Of a stretch of 64,000 nucleotides of DNA, positions 56,788-64,000 are shown piece by piece (the first letter of the stretch is position 1; each line of letters begins with the position of its first letter). The stretch comes from Tamlana sp. 2_MG-2023 (GTDB lineage: Bacteria > Bacteroidota > Bacteroidia > Flavobacteriales > Flavobacteriaceae). A model generated the notes under the pieces. The model saw only the letters and a list, made by a program, of their open reading frames with translations. It made no database searches and had not been told where the DNA came from. The stretch is taken from contig NZ_JAUOSF010000008.1 in assembly GCF_030548465.1 (NCBI RefSeq), positions 164,485-228,484 of the forward strand, written 5' to 3'. The position numbers and the translations under genes are program-made.

Positions 56788-56806
56788 ACTAGACTATAAC
56801 TGTACA
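56788..56806 (-). promoter_or_regulatory. Locus operator before the ten-gene operon (TGTACAGTTATAGTCTAGT)
   Basis: On the minus strand it reads GTACAGT-TATA-GTCTAGT, 17 of 19 identical to the copy at 24323. It lies 61 bases upstream of the GH2 start at 56727. Confidence 0.72.
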
Positions 56807-57448
56807 AATCAAATTTCAACTCAATTTTACCTGCAAAAACACTCAACATACCAAAACTTCAGATGTTTTGTTTCCTAATTTAAGATTAGTTAAAAACTTT
56901 TAATTAGTCCTTTCTCCTACCTGGAGAAAATTCTTAGATCGTATTTTGAAACAAAAAAACAGAGAGGTTATCTTAGACTAATTCACCCAATTTTTATATC
57001 GTAGAAAACAAACTAAAGCGTGTAGACAAAGATCACAGAAGGTTTGGCAACAAAACAATTTCCATTACTAATACATTTTCGTAGCCGAACACGCTTTATG
57101 CAATCACGTTAAATCTAAGATAATACAGTATCAATTAAATAATGATGATGTAAAAGAAGGAGCTACATTCACATAGATTAGAAACTAACTACAAAAAGAA
57201 AACAATATGTCAAGTCTAACAACCTCTAGACAATAGAACTCCAGGCATTATAAAAACTACAACAAATTCGAAACTAATAGAACAAACTGTTAGAATTTTA
57301 AATTCACAAAAAGCACCAAGAATTTCAGTAGAGCTGAAATCAATTATATAATTAATAATTTTTACTGAAAAAAAATAAGAATAACGCTTTAAAAATTATT
57401 GAATTATAAGAATTACCTATCTGAAAACCAAAAAATAAACCCTAATAC

Positions 57449-57467
57449 ACTAGACAATAACTGAACA
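57449..57467 (-). promoter_or_regulatory. Orphan locus operator (TGTTCAGTTATTGTCTAGT)
   Basis: A strong copy of the operator, in minus orientation, 722 bases from the GH2 start at 56727 and 246 bases before the TPR-LuxR gene that starts on the plus strand. No minus-strand gene is close. It may autoregulate the TPR gene or mark a lost gene. Confidence 0.6.
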
Positions 57468-57649
57468 TTATAAAAAAATAACTCACTCAACAACACAACA
57501 TCATCAAGCAATAAACAAAACATAAAACACTTTCAATCAGTACTTTATGTAATATTTACAAACCAAATAGGCAGAAATAAAATAGATTTAAATAGACAAC
57601 ACAACAAGACAACCTAGATAAACTCACAGATTATAGCAGTTTTTTTATT

Positions 57650-57657
57650 TAAATTTG
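57650..57657 (+). promoter_or_regulatory. Possible -7 element (TAAATTTG) of the TPR regulator gene
   Basis: It matches TAnnTTTG exactly, 56 bases before the start at 57713. No convincing -33 TTG is seen at the usual distance. Confidence 0.35.
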
Positions 57658-57712
57658 AAAAATTAGTCCCCACCACAAATTTACGAGACAAATTAACTAA
57701 CAACTAAACCTT

Positions 57713-59323
57713 ATGAAATTATTAAACCTTTTCCTGTGTATTGCGTTATCATATTTTCAAGTTCAGCAAATATTTAGTCAAACGCAAGTTCCTAAAGACT
57801 CCTTTTATCAAAAAGCTGAAATATTAAAATATGAAAAACCTGATATGGCAGCGACCTACTTTGAAAAAAGCGTAAATTTTCAACTCAAAAAAAAAGACAC
57901 TTTATCAGCCATTAATAGCCTTACGGAGTTATCATTTTTATACGCACATAATGTCAATTATGGCAAGTCGTATGATGGTTATTGGAACGCTCTTCTATTA
58001 GCGGACAAATCTAAGGATTCGGTATCTATAGCTAGTATATATAATCAATTAGGATGGCTATATAGTTATTATAAAAGAGAAAATGAAGCTTTAAAATACT
58101 TCAATAAATCGATTGCTATTGATAAAAAATTAAAAATAGACCCTGTTGATTATAACACAAATTTAAGGAGTGATTACTTTTCTATCGCCGTTTTCTATCG
58201 TAATAAAGAAAACTTCAAATTAGCACGTAAATATCTTGACAGCAGTAATTTATATCATGAAAAATTAACTGACAAACATCCTTATTTTGCACACTCTGAA
58301 CTTGGCTATATCGAAAGTAAAGAAGGTAACCCCATTGAAGGAATTAAAAAATTAAAACAAGCTGAAACCTATTTTGAAGATACAGACCCTTCATATCTTA
58401 CAATTATTTATTATTTGTTAGGTGAAGTGTATAGTGACACGAACAACTTTGAACTAAGTGAAACATATTTAAAAAAATCCTTAAGCTATGGAGACAAATA
58501 TCATACACACAGTAACTATGCCCCTAGAAACTACCAAGCTTTATCAGAACTATATCAATCTAACCATAAGTACGAAGAAGCCTATGTAGCACTTTTAAAA
58601 GCTAACGAATTAAACAACAATATTTTTGGAGGCCGCAGTGAAAACAATCAACATTTGTTAGAAATTAAAGATGATTTTAGAGTTGAAAAGCAAAAACAAG
58701 ATGCGCTTCTAAAAGAAAAGCGTTTGGCTGAATTAGAACATGAAGATAATATTTGGTTACTTAAAACCATACTCTTAATTGTTGTGCTACTGTTTATATC
58801 GCTTTTTGCTATACTTTTCATTAGAAACTTAAGGATAAAACATAAATCTGAAAAACTCAATCTAAGGAATCAGCAAGAAATAGAGCGTAAAACGCAAAGT
58901 GACATTATAGAATTAAAAAACAAACAACTTGCATCTTCTGCTTTACAGCTTATTGAAAAGGACGAATTTTTAGAAGCTATAAACTCAAAATTATCAAAAC
59001 AAAATAATCAAATCGACACTAATGTTATCAAACGTATGGTTAAGAGCATACAAGGAAACACAAGTAGCAACTGGAAAGAGTTTGAAGCGCGATTTACAAA
59101 TATAAATCAAAGCTTCTATGCCAATATCACTGAAAAATACCCAAAACTTAGCCAAACTGATCAAAAATTATGCGCTTTAATCAAGCTTAATTTTTCAAGC
59201 AAGGAAATGGCTTCTATCTTAGGGATCAGTGTAGAAAGTGTTCATACTTCGCGTTATCGCTTGCGTAAAAAACTAGGCTTAGAGCGTAATGATAATTTAA
59301 CTGATTTTATAAATGAATTTTAA
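57713..59323 (+). CDS. Membrane-anchored TPR protein with C-terminal LuxR-type HTH
   Basis: A 536-residue protein with a signal peptide (1-22), a TPR-rich periplasmic part (about 30-330, e.g. ASIYNQLGWLYSYYKRENEALKYFNKSI), one transmembrane helix (about 347-370, LLKTILLIVVLLFISLFAILF), a coiled coil (about 375-430), and a cytosolic HTH near the C-terminus (LIKLNFSSKEMASILGISVESVHTSRYRLRKKLGL). This is a one-protein transmembrane regulator design common in Bacteroidota. It probably reads a periplasmic signal and binds DNA. It is the only dedicated regulator between the ten-gene operon and the GH16 lipoprotein, so it is a candidate for binding the locus operator; AraC at 12017 is the rival. Confidence 0.82.
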   Translation: MKLLNLFLCIALSYFQVQQIFSQTQVPKDSFYQKAEILKYEKPDMAATYFEKSVNFQLKKKDTLSAINSLTELSFLYAHNVNYGKSYDGYWNALLLADKSKDSVSIASIYNQLGWLYSYYKRENEALKYFNKSIAIDKKLKIDPVDYNTNLRSDYFSIAVFYRNKENFKLARKYLDSSNLYHEKLTDKHPYFAHSELGYIESKEGNPIEGIKKLKQAETYFEDTDPSYLTIIYYLLGEVYSDTNNFELSETYLKKSLSYGDKYHTHSNYAPRNYQALSELYQSNHKYEEAYVALLKANELNNNIFGGRSENNQHLLEIKDDFRVEKQKQDALLKEKRLAELEHEDNIWLLKTILLIVVLLFISLFAILFIRNLRIKHKSEKLNLRNQQEIERKTQSDIIELKNKQLASSALQLIEKDEFLEAINSKLSKQNNQIDTNVIKRMVKSIQGNTSSNWKEFEARFTNINQSFYANITEKYPKLSQTDQKLCALIKLNFSSKEMASILGISVESVHTSRYRLRKKLGLERNDNLTDFINEF

Positions 59324-59349
59324 GCCAAACCATTTAAACTAAATAATAA

Positions 59350-59385
59350 AAAAAGCGCCTAACTTAACAGTTAAGGCGCTTTTTA
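59350..59385. terminator. Bidirectional intrinsic terminator
   Basis: AAAAGCGCC and GGCGCTTTT form the stem, closed by a short AT-rich loop, with A- and T-runs on the two sides. It separates the convergent TPR regulator and GH16 genes. Confidence 0.85.
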
Positions 59386-59448
59386 TTTTATTACTATTGA
59401 ATTATTGAATTAAAACTTGGATCACAGTAATTTATTCATAATACAACA

Positions 59449-60735
59449 CTACTCTTTCACTAATTTCCATGTTCTAACCCAATCAATCTTCATTGTATTT
59501 ATTGAATCATCCTCCAAGTCTGTTTTAGGAGGAAGACCACCTAGCCAATCGGCATCAGATGTCCATAGGTCGAATATAATTTCCAAGTCTCTTGTAAATT
59601 CGCGATCTGGATACTCACTACCAGAGCGATCTTCTCCAACTACAACCTGCCCTGCTGGCTCACCATCTAGATAAAACTGAATGTGTTTAGAATCTATCCA
59701 CCACACCCCAAAAGTATGATAATCTTCATTCCACTTTACCTCTTTACTTGGGTTAACATCCAACAAGTTGCTTTGATTATAATTATCTTCATCTCTAATC
59801 ACCACCGGATTCAAGTTTGAATCGGCATGGAAGTATTGCGAATTCATTCGGGTAGGAAAATCTGGTTGACAACCGCAAGACGGCTTAGCATTATTTTCTA
59901 TAATATCAATTTCGTCTCTATCATCACTATCTCCATTATTTAACCAAAAGGTGTTATAAGCTGATATAAATGACGCCTTTATTCTTGCTTCTGTGTACAT
60001 CGGGTAGCTCGTTTCTGCTTTAGAATGAATTCTAGCTGTTTGAAACCATCTTCCATCTGAATTCCCTTCGTTTAAGGTTGCTTTTATCCACAAATTACCG
60101 TCGGCAACACCTGAATTTGCACTAGAGGTAGACATGAATACTGGCACTCCATAATTCCAAGTTGATTTAAACCATTTATTAGAATCCCAAGCATCGAATT
60201 CATCCGACATAGACTCAAGTTTTTCCCAAGTTTGACCATCAGGAGTCGTATCTTCAATAGAAACGAACGAAGGGTAATTAGGGTCTATATTCTCAAAATC
60301 TTCTGCTGTTGGACCTTCAGCTTCAGTTTCTACAACTGTAATTGTTACCAAGGCATCATCCGAATCACCATCTGCATCTATAAGCCTATAAGTGAATTTA
60401 TCTGAACCAAAAAAACCAGGGTTTGGGATATATTCAAAAACGCCATCTTTAACTTCGGTAACAGAACCATTTGTAACCTTTTCAATTAAGCTATAATTAT
60501 CCTCATCTCCACCATCGGCCCCTATATTATCATTTTCTGATACAACCACTTGGTTTTCAACTCCAGCCTTACTTTCTTGCATTACCTCCAAAACATTATC
60601 TGAAGCTAAAGGGGTACTATTCTTTGAATCTGTTTCTGATTCAGAATCTGAATCACTACAACTATATACAGTAAAACAAAAAATGATTAATAAACTTAAA
60701 CGTGCAAATTCGCGTAATTTGTGTATGTCTCGCAT
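59449..60735 (-). CDS. GH16 beta-agarase/porphyranase lipoprotein with N-terminal cadherin-like domain
   Basis: A 428-residue lipoprotein (VYSC, Cys26, followed by an acidic Ser/Asp-rich linker). A Big/cadherin-like domain covers about 45-137 (ENDNIGADGG, EYIPNPGFFGSDKFTYRLIDADGDSDD). The GH16 domain (about 150-428) has EIDIIE with nucleophile Glu275, Asp277 and acid/base Glu280. It would be anchored at the outer surface, in contrast to the freely secreted GH16 at 24410, and cut polymer near the SusC/D importer. A strong operator lies upstream. Agarase versus porphyranase cannot be settled by eye. Confidence 0.85.
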   Translation of the reverse strand: MRDIHKLREFARLSLLIIFCFTVYSCSDSDSESETDSKNSTPLASDNVLEVMQESKAGVENQVVVSENDNIGADGGDEDNYSLIEKVTNGSVTEVKDGVFEYIPNPGFFGSDKFTYRLIDADGDSDDALVTITVVETEAEGPTAEDFENIDPNYPSFVSIEDTTPDGQTWEKLESMSDEFDAWDSNKWFKSTWNYGVPVFMSTSSANSGVADGNLWIKATLNEGNSDGRWFQTARIHSKAETSYPMYTEARIKASFISAYNTFWLNNGDSDDRDEIDIIENNAKPSCGCQPDFPTRMNSQYFHADSNLNPVVIRDEDNYNQSNLLDVNPSKEVKWNEDYHTFGVWWIDSKHIQFYLDGEPAGQVVVGEDRSGSEYPDREFTRDLEIIFDLWTSDADWLGGLPPKTDLEDDSINTMKIDWVRTWKLVKE

Positions 60736-61060
60736 TTTTTAAATAAAATTTTAAAATTGAATTAACATCAAAATTAACAATACCTTTTTTAAACTAACGG
60801 TATTGAAACTAGACAATAACTAAACATCCGTATATAATTTTAAAATAATCTATAATCTATAAAAAGACTTGTCTTTAACTGTTTTAGAAACTAGACTAGA
60901 AAGTATATTTATCCTCATACCTTCAACTTATAACGGCAATATTCATAATCCAAATTCAACTAAAACATACATGTATATTATAAATAAATTTACTTATCTT
61001 CATACGGAGTACCTAAAAAAAGTAAGGTTACTACGAAACTAAATTTATAAACATACTATT
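60736..61060. other. Divergent control region GH16/YceI-like
   Basis: This 325-base gap holds the GH16 operator at 60808-60826 and a partial site ACTAGACTAGA at 60890-60900, whose minus strand TCTAGTCTAGT repeats the string found just after the operator at 24323. No ORF is seen. Confidence 0.6.
60808..60826 (-). promoter_or_regulatory. Locus operator before the GH16 lipoprotein (TGTTTAGTTATTGTCTAGT)
   Basis: GTTTAGT-TATT-GTCTAGT on the minus strand, 16 of 19 identical to the copy at 24323. It is 73 bases before the start at 60735, close to the 61- and 69-base distances of two other copies. Confidence 0.7.
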
Positions 61061-61585
61061 ATGACGAAGTTAATAACATTGCTGTTTTTTATTGTTTTCA
61101 CAACAATTTCAAGTGCACAAGAGGCCATAAAACAGGTGATGGTAGATTTTGAAATAAGAAACCTTGGTTTTACCGTTGATGGAAGTTTTGATAATACAGC
61201 CATTAAAATTGTAAAAAGTAGCGATGCATCCCATATTTCATTATCTGGTAAGGCCTATGTTAAAAGCATAAATACGGGAAACAAACAAAGGGACACAGAT
61301 TTACTAGAAGACAAATATTTTAACGAAACTAAATTTCCTCAAATAACTGTTGAAACAAGCGAATTCGAATTAAATGGAAACTACAAAGAAGATATTTCAT
61401 TACATGTAACCATAAAAGGTGTTCAAAAAGATATTACTGGAATAATTCAAATAAAATCGATAGCTTCCTCAAAAAAAGTACAGATTGATTTTGACTTAAA
61501 CCGACAGGATTATAATGTTGGAGGCAGCAGTTTTCTTATGTCAAAAGATGTTAAAGTAAAGGTGTCTATAACATTTCAGGAATAA
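61061..61585 (+). CDS. YceI-like periplasmic lipid-binding protein
   Basis: A 174-residue exported protein (signal peptide 1-19, ending SSAQ). The beta-strand pattern and motifs fit the YceI lipocalin-like fold: VDFEIRNLGFTVDGSF near the N-terminus, DLLEDKYFNETKFPQITVETSEF, LHVTIKGVQKDITG, and a C-terminal strand with VKVKVSITF. The motif K(Y)F-x-x-x-x-FP is characteristic. YceI proteins bind isoprenoid or other lipids; the physiological role is mostly unclear. It is a single gene, divergent from the GH16 gene, and may not belong to the galactan locus. Confidence 0.72.
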   Translation: MTKLITLLFFIVFTTISSAQEAIKQVMVDFEIRNLGFTVDGSFDNTAIKIVKSSDASHISLSGKAYVKSINTGNKQRDTDLLEDKYFNETKFPQITVETSEFELNGNYKEDISLHVTIKGVQKDITGIIQIKSIASSKKVQIDFDLNRQDYNVGGSSFLMSKDVKVKVSITFQE

Positions 61586-61754
61586 ACGAGTAACTATCAA
61601 GGCTATTACCTCTTATATAACAACTTCAAAATACACTTATCAATCCACAAAAACATAATATACAACGACTTTTCATAGCATAAAACCATTTATCAATCAA
61701 CATGTTAGGTAATTGTTAATAATCAAGTATTTATAAAACTTCTCACTTAAATTT

Positions 61755-61785
61755 ATTTTTATGAATAGAGTTAATCCTACCTTTG
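61755..61785 (+). promoter_or_regulatory. Probable promoter of the SHOCT-domain gene
   Basis: TACCTTTG at 61778-61785 is an exact TAnnTTTG element, with a T-rich but imperfect -33 region about 20 bases before it. The start codon is 47 bases downstream. Confidence 0.5.
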
Positions 61786-61831
61786 TTGGTATAGAGATGC
61801 AATAAACACTCTATTATAAAAGAAAGATAAT

Positions 61832-62638
61832 ATGAGCCAAATATTCACAGAAATTAGTTTTCAAAACATATCGAATGTAGCAAATCGTTACCATGTAAGT
61901 GTTGAAACAACTACAGAGTTGACGCACACCCTTATGGCTACAAATGGCACGATGGCCCAATTTTACCTTCCGGAACTTGGCGGCGGCGGCCAATGGATGC
62001 AAGGAGGTATGACAATGGTTGGTGACATGTTTAACAACCAACTAAGATCACTTGTAGACGGGCTTTGTAACGACTTGTCTAATTTAATAGGGCAAGGAGC
62101 CATACAATATAAGCCTTTACCTAAAATAAAGAACGCCGACGGGTCTCAGTCTTCCGGAACAAATTGGTGGGGCGATTTAGGTTTTCCAAACTCAACAGGG
62201 AGTCAAAACGGTACAAGTTATGCGATATTTAACGGTATTAATCGTTTGGCCATCCAAGAAAATGGCAAAGTGACCGTTTTTGATACTTTAGATCACCAAA
62301 TTGGTGGTGTAGGCCAACAACAAGGAGGCAATTACTCGGTAAGCTTTAGCAGCCAATATGGTAACGTTAATTTAAGTACGCTTCCAATAGTTTCTGGCAA
62401 CCCGAATAATCAAAATAATTTAAATAATCAGGTTGAAACTATTCAATCTATCCAGGAACCTAATATAGAAGATCCTACTAATAACGAGATAAAACGAGAA
62501 ATACAAAATACTACTCAAACTGATTTTGAGGAGGATATTTTTGCTAAAATTGAGAAATTAGCGAGCTTAAAAGATAAAGGTATTCTTTCTGAAGATGAAT
62601 TTACAAGTAAAAAAACAGAGCTTCTAAGCCGACTATAG
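61832..62638 (+). CDS. SHOCT-domain protein of unknown function
   Basis: A 268-residue protein without signal peptide. The C-terminal 35 residues form a SHOCT domain (DIFAKIEKLASLKDKGILSEDEFTSKKTELL). The N-terminal part has a glycine/methionine segment GGGGQWMQGGMTMVGDMFNNQLRSLVDGLC that I recall from other SHOCT proteins. The middle (about 95-190) has beta-rich GTSYAIFNGINRLAIQENGKVTVFDTLDHQIGG-type residues, and an Asn/Gln-rich linker precedes the SHOCT helix pair. SHOCT domains are oligomerisation modules. No function can be given. It stands alone with its own promoter and terminator. Confidence 0.65.
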   Translation: MSQIFTEISFQNISNVANRYHVSVETTTELTHTLMATNGTMAQFYLPELGGGGQWMQGGMTMVGDMFNNQLRSLVDGLCNDLSNLIGQGAIQYKPLPKIKNADGSQSSGTNWWGDLGFPNSTGSQNGTSYAIFNGINRLAIQENGKVTVFDTLDHQIGGVGQQQGGNYSVSFSSQYGNVNLSTLPIVSGNPNNQNNLNNQVETIQSIQEPNIEDPTNNEIKREIQNTTQTDFEEDIFAKIEKLASLKDKGILSEDEFTSKKTELLSRL

Positions 62639-62661
62639 AGCGGTTTTAAAAATATAAAACA

Positions 62662-62698
62662 AAAAAAACGTCTAAGTAAAACCAACTTAGACGTTTTT
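62662..62698. terminator. Bidirectional intrinsic terminator
   Basis: CGTCTAAGT and ACTTAGACG form a perfect 9-base stem around AAAACCA, with A-run before and T-run after. It serves the convergent SHOCT and outer-membrane protein genes. Confidence 0.88.
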
Positions 62699-62718
62699 AA
62701 TTTAATATATCTAATCAA

Positions 62719-63339
62719 TTAGAATTTGTATAACAAACCAAGCTGTGGTTCTGTAAAGATATTATTAAACAAATTGATGTTCATTTCAAAACTATCTGTG
62801 GTAGCCCCATCTTCAATACTTGAATTATTATAAGATAAGATATCAGCTAAAACAAATGATACGGCAAAATTCTTAGTTAAAAAGTAGTTAAGTCCAATAG
62901 TAACATTAGCCTTAATTCCATTCGTAGTTTCATCTCCATAAGTAGGCCCCTTTTCTCTCGTATGATTATATCCTAAGCCTGCTTCACCATAGGCTTTAAA
63001 ACGTTTCTTATCCAATTCTAAGAAATAATATCTACCAAATCCACCGAAACCGAAACTATTTACTTTATCATCACCTGCTTTACTTCCCCCAAAATCAAGG
63101 TCAGCACCTACTGCAAATTTATTTGATAAAAAATAACCAACCTTCGGTGTAATGGAATAAATATTATTATCAGACCCTGTCGTTCCAAATTTAATATAAC
63201 CTTCAACAAAAATATCTCCCTCACTGAAAGTAATACCTTTTGCTGAGTTAATTTCCGATTTAGCCATGTCTTCTTGTTGTGCCTGTCCGAATGTAAAGGC
63301 TAATAATGCTACTGCTGTTGCAATAATTCTTGTTTTCAT
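62719..63339 (-). CDS. Small outer-membrane beta-barrel protein
   Basis: A 206-residue exported protein (signal peptide 1-20, ending FGQAQQ). Alternating strands carry aromatic girdles (FVEGYIKFGTTGSDNNIYSITPKVGYFLSNKFAVGADLDF-type residues, positions 44-85), and the C-terminus is LGLLYKF, a barrel end with terminal Phe. It matches the opacity/OmpA-like barrel class with eight or so strands. Function is probably structural. A promoter at 63442-63471 and a terminator-like hairpin in the leader precede it. It is not obviously linked to the galactan locus. Confidence 0.75.
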   Translation of the reverse strand: MKTRIIATAVALLAFTFGQAQQEDMAKSEINSAKGITFSEGDIFVEGYIKFGTTGSDNNIYSITPKVGYFLSNKFAVGADLDFGGSKAGDDKVNSFGFGGFGRYYFLELDKKRFKAYGEAGLGYNHTREKGPTYGDETTNGIKANVTIGLNYFLTKNFAVSFVLADILSYNNSSIEDGATTDSFEMNINLFNNIFTEPQLGLLYKF

Positions 63340-63379
63340 AATTAAGTTGTTTTTAAGTTTAAATTAAAATCAACAAGTA

Positions 63380-63417
63380 AAAAAGCATCATTTTGTTTAG
63401 GTTTTAAAATGCTTTTT
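63380..63417 (-). promoter_or_regulatory. Terminator-like hairpin in the leader of the barrel gene
   Basis: AAAAAGCAT (63380-63388) pairs with ATGCTTTTT (63409-63417). Read on the minus strand it ends in a T-run, yet it lies between the promoter and the start codon of the gene at 63339, so it could act as an attenuator. Confidence 0.4.
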
Positions 63418-63441
63418 ATTGTTGAGGGATTAAAATCTAAA

Positions 63442-63471
63442 CAAAAATAGATAGAAAAAAACTTACGTGCA
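63442..63471 (-). promoter_or_regulatory. Promoter of the outer-membrane barrel gene
   Basis: On the minus strand TTG (63469-63471), a 19-base spacer and TATTTTTG (63442-63449) fit the Bacteroidota consensus exactly. It lies about 100 bases before the start codon. Confidence 0.55.
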
Positions 63472-63661
63472 ACTTGTATGATTTAAATTTTATTAGTTCA
63501 ATTCATGGCTTAAAACATCTTATTTATTAAGGTTTTTAGCAACATTTAATAAGAAGATCCTTCAAAAACGACTTAACTCTATAACTTTCAACTTTGTAGT
63601 ATAATTGTATGAAGTAAATACAAAATTGCGTTACTAGAAGATAAGGCAGAGTTCGGATGAG

Positions 63662-63737
63662 AAAAAATAAGTACAAAAATTAAGAAGGTTCCAATAACCA
63701 AAAACTACCAACAAACAACTAAATTAAGACACAGATT
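63662..63737. repeat. 76-bp direct repeat, copy 1
   Basis: It matches 63809-63884 with six substitutions. The copies are offset by 147 bases, with a segment resembling common intergenic CACAGAG-type repeats between them. Confidence 0.75.
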
Positions 63738-63808
63738 AACACAGATTTTTTAATGAAAACGTTATTACACAGAGTTCCACCGAGAACTTCGCGGAGATAC
63801 ACAGGGAA

Positions 63809-63884
63809 AAAAAATAAGCGCAAAAATTAAGAAGACTCCAATAATCAAAAACTACCAACGAACAACTAAATTAAGACACAGATT
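63809..63884. repeat. 76-bp direct repeat, copy 2
   Basis: Second copy of 63662-63737, about 92 percent identical by eye, without indels. Confidence 0.75.
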
Positions 63885-63924
63885 TTCTTAAAACTATATA
63901 TGTTATTCCAAATTGATTCCAAAA

Positions 63925-63956
63925 AAAAAGCCTGCAACTTGTGTTACAGGCTTTTT
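63925..63956 (-). terminator. Intrinsic terminator after the tRNA
   Basis: AAAAAGCCTG (63925-63934) pairs with CAGGCTTTTT (63947-63956). On the minus strand a run of nine T follows. It ends the tRNA transcript 9 bases after the mature 3' end. Confidence 0.85.
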
Positions 63957-63965
63957 AGTATAATG

Positions 63966-64000
63966 TGACCGGGCTGGGGCTCGAACCCAGGACCCTCTCC
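63966..64000 (-). tRNA. tRNA 3' half, cut by the window edge (possibly Lys)
   Basis: On the minus strand the sequence gives the 3' anticodon stem GGAGA, variable loop GGGTC, T-stem CTGGG/CCCAG around TTCGAGC, acceptor strand CCCGGTC and discriminator A. CCA is not encoded. The window ends exactly 3' of the anticodon loop, so the identity is not visible; the arms resemble flavobacterial tRNA-Lys, which is a guess. Confidence 0.85.

Larger units (their letters stand above)
56728..57712. other. Gap between the ten-gene operon and the TPR regulator
   Basis: This AT-rich gap of 985 bases has no credible ORF. It contains the operator at 56788-56806, a second strong operator at 57449-57467, a half-site around CTCTAGACAATA at 57225-57236, and TAAATTTG at 57650-57657, a possible -7 element for the TPR regulator. 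Confidence 0.6.
63340..63965. other. Gap between the barrel gene and the tRNA
   Basis: This 626-base gap contains the barrel gene leader hairpin and promoter, a pair of 76-bp direct repeats (63662-63737 and 63809-63884) and the terminator that follows the tRNA. No ORF is supported. Confidence 0.6.

Noticed and set aside
63966..64000. Assigning the tRNA as Lys with confidence
   Set aside because: The anticodon lies just outside the window, and the visible arms only suggest this isotype.

Overview
The window comes from an AT-rich marine Bacteroidota genome, most likely a flavobacterium. The signs are a SusC/SusD pair, many lipoproteins with short N-terminal lipoboxes, a C-terminal secretion tail of the Por/type IX kind, weak ribosome binding sites, promoters of the TTG-N19/20-TAnnTTTG type, and a dense set of red-algal galactan enzymes. 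No species is claimed.

Left end (1-11681, all +): a probable envelope or metal block. It holds a parvulin-type prolyl isomerase (5' end outside the window), a 14-helix membrane protein, an ABC ATPase and FtsX-like permease, a ZnuA-like zinc-binding lipoprotein, and two DUF3604 proteins on either side of a FadL-like barrel. A two-helix K+-channel-like gene lies between the ATPase and permease genes, flanked by a degraded direct duplication of the ATPase/permease junction.

Agar/porphyran locus, part 1 (12017-26242): an AraC regulator, GH117 and GH2 on the minus strand, and a divergent operon of P450, 2Fe-2S ferredoxin, ferredoxin reductase, zinc alcohol dehydrogenase, GH2 and esterase, followed by a secreted GH16-CBM6. 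The P450 trio matches the known 6-O-methyl-galactose demethylation system of porphyran-degrading flavobacteria.

Middle (26341-35664): an IclR regulator divergent from a GH2 of beta-mannosidase type, a 135-bp inverted-repeat element, and a compact operon of a solute-binding-protein-like protein without signal peptide, two family III CoA-transferases, an enoyl-CoA hydratase and an aldehyde dehydrogenase. I know no characterised pathway for this set; it is the best candidate for something undescribed.

Agar/porphyran locus, part 2 (35924-60735): a minus-strand SGBP-SusD-SusC operon; a ten-gene minus-strand operon (GH2, two dehydrogenases, two sulfatases, aldehyde dehydrogenase, enolase-family cycloisomerase, aldose 1-epimerase, RhaT-like permease, GH117) that covers oxidation of 3,6-anhydro-L-galactose down to 2-keto-3-deoxy-gluconate; a TPR-LuxR regulator; and a GH16 lipoprotein. 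KDG kinase and KDPG aldolase are not in the window.

A 19-bp direct-repeat motif, GTnYAGT-N4-GTCTAGT, lies upstream of both GH16 genes, the SusC operon and the ten-gene operon, with a weaker copy before the first GH2. It probably defines the regulon of this utilisation locus.

Right end (61061-64000): a YceI-like protein, a SHOCT-domain protein, an outer-membrane barrel, a repeat-bearing gap, and the 3' half of a minus-strand tRNA cut by the window edge.
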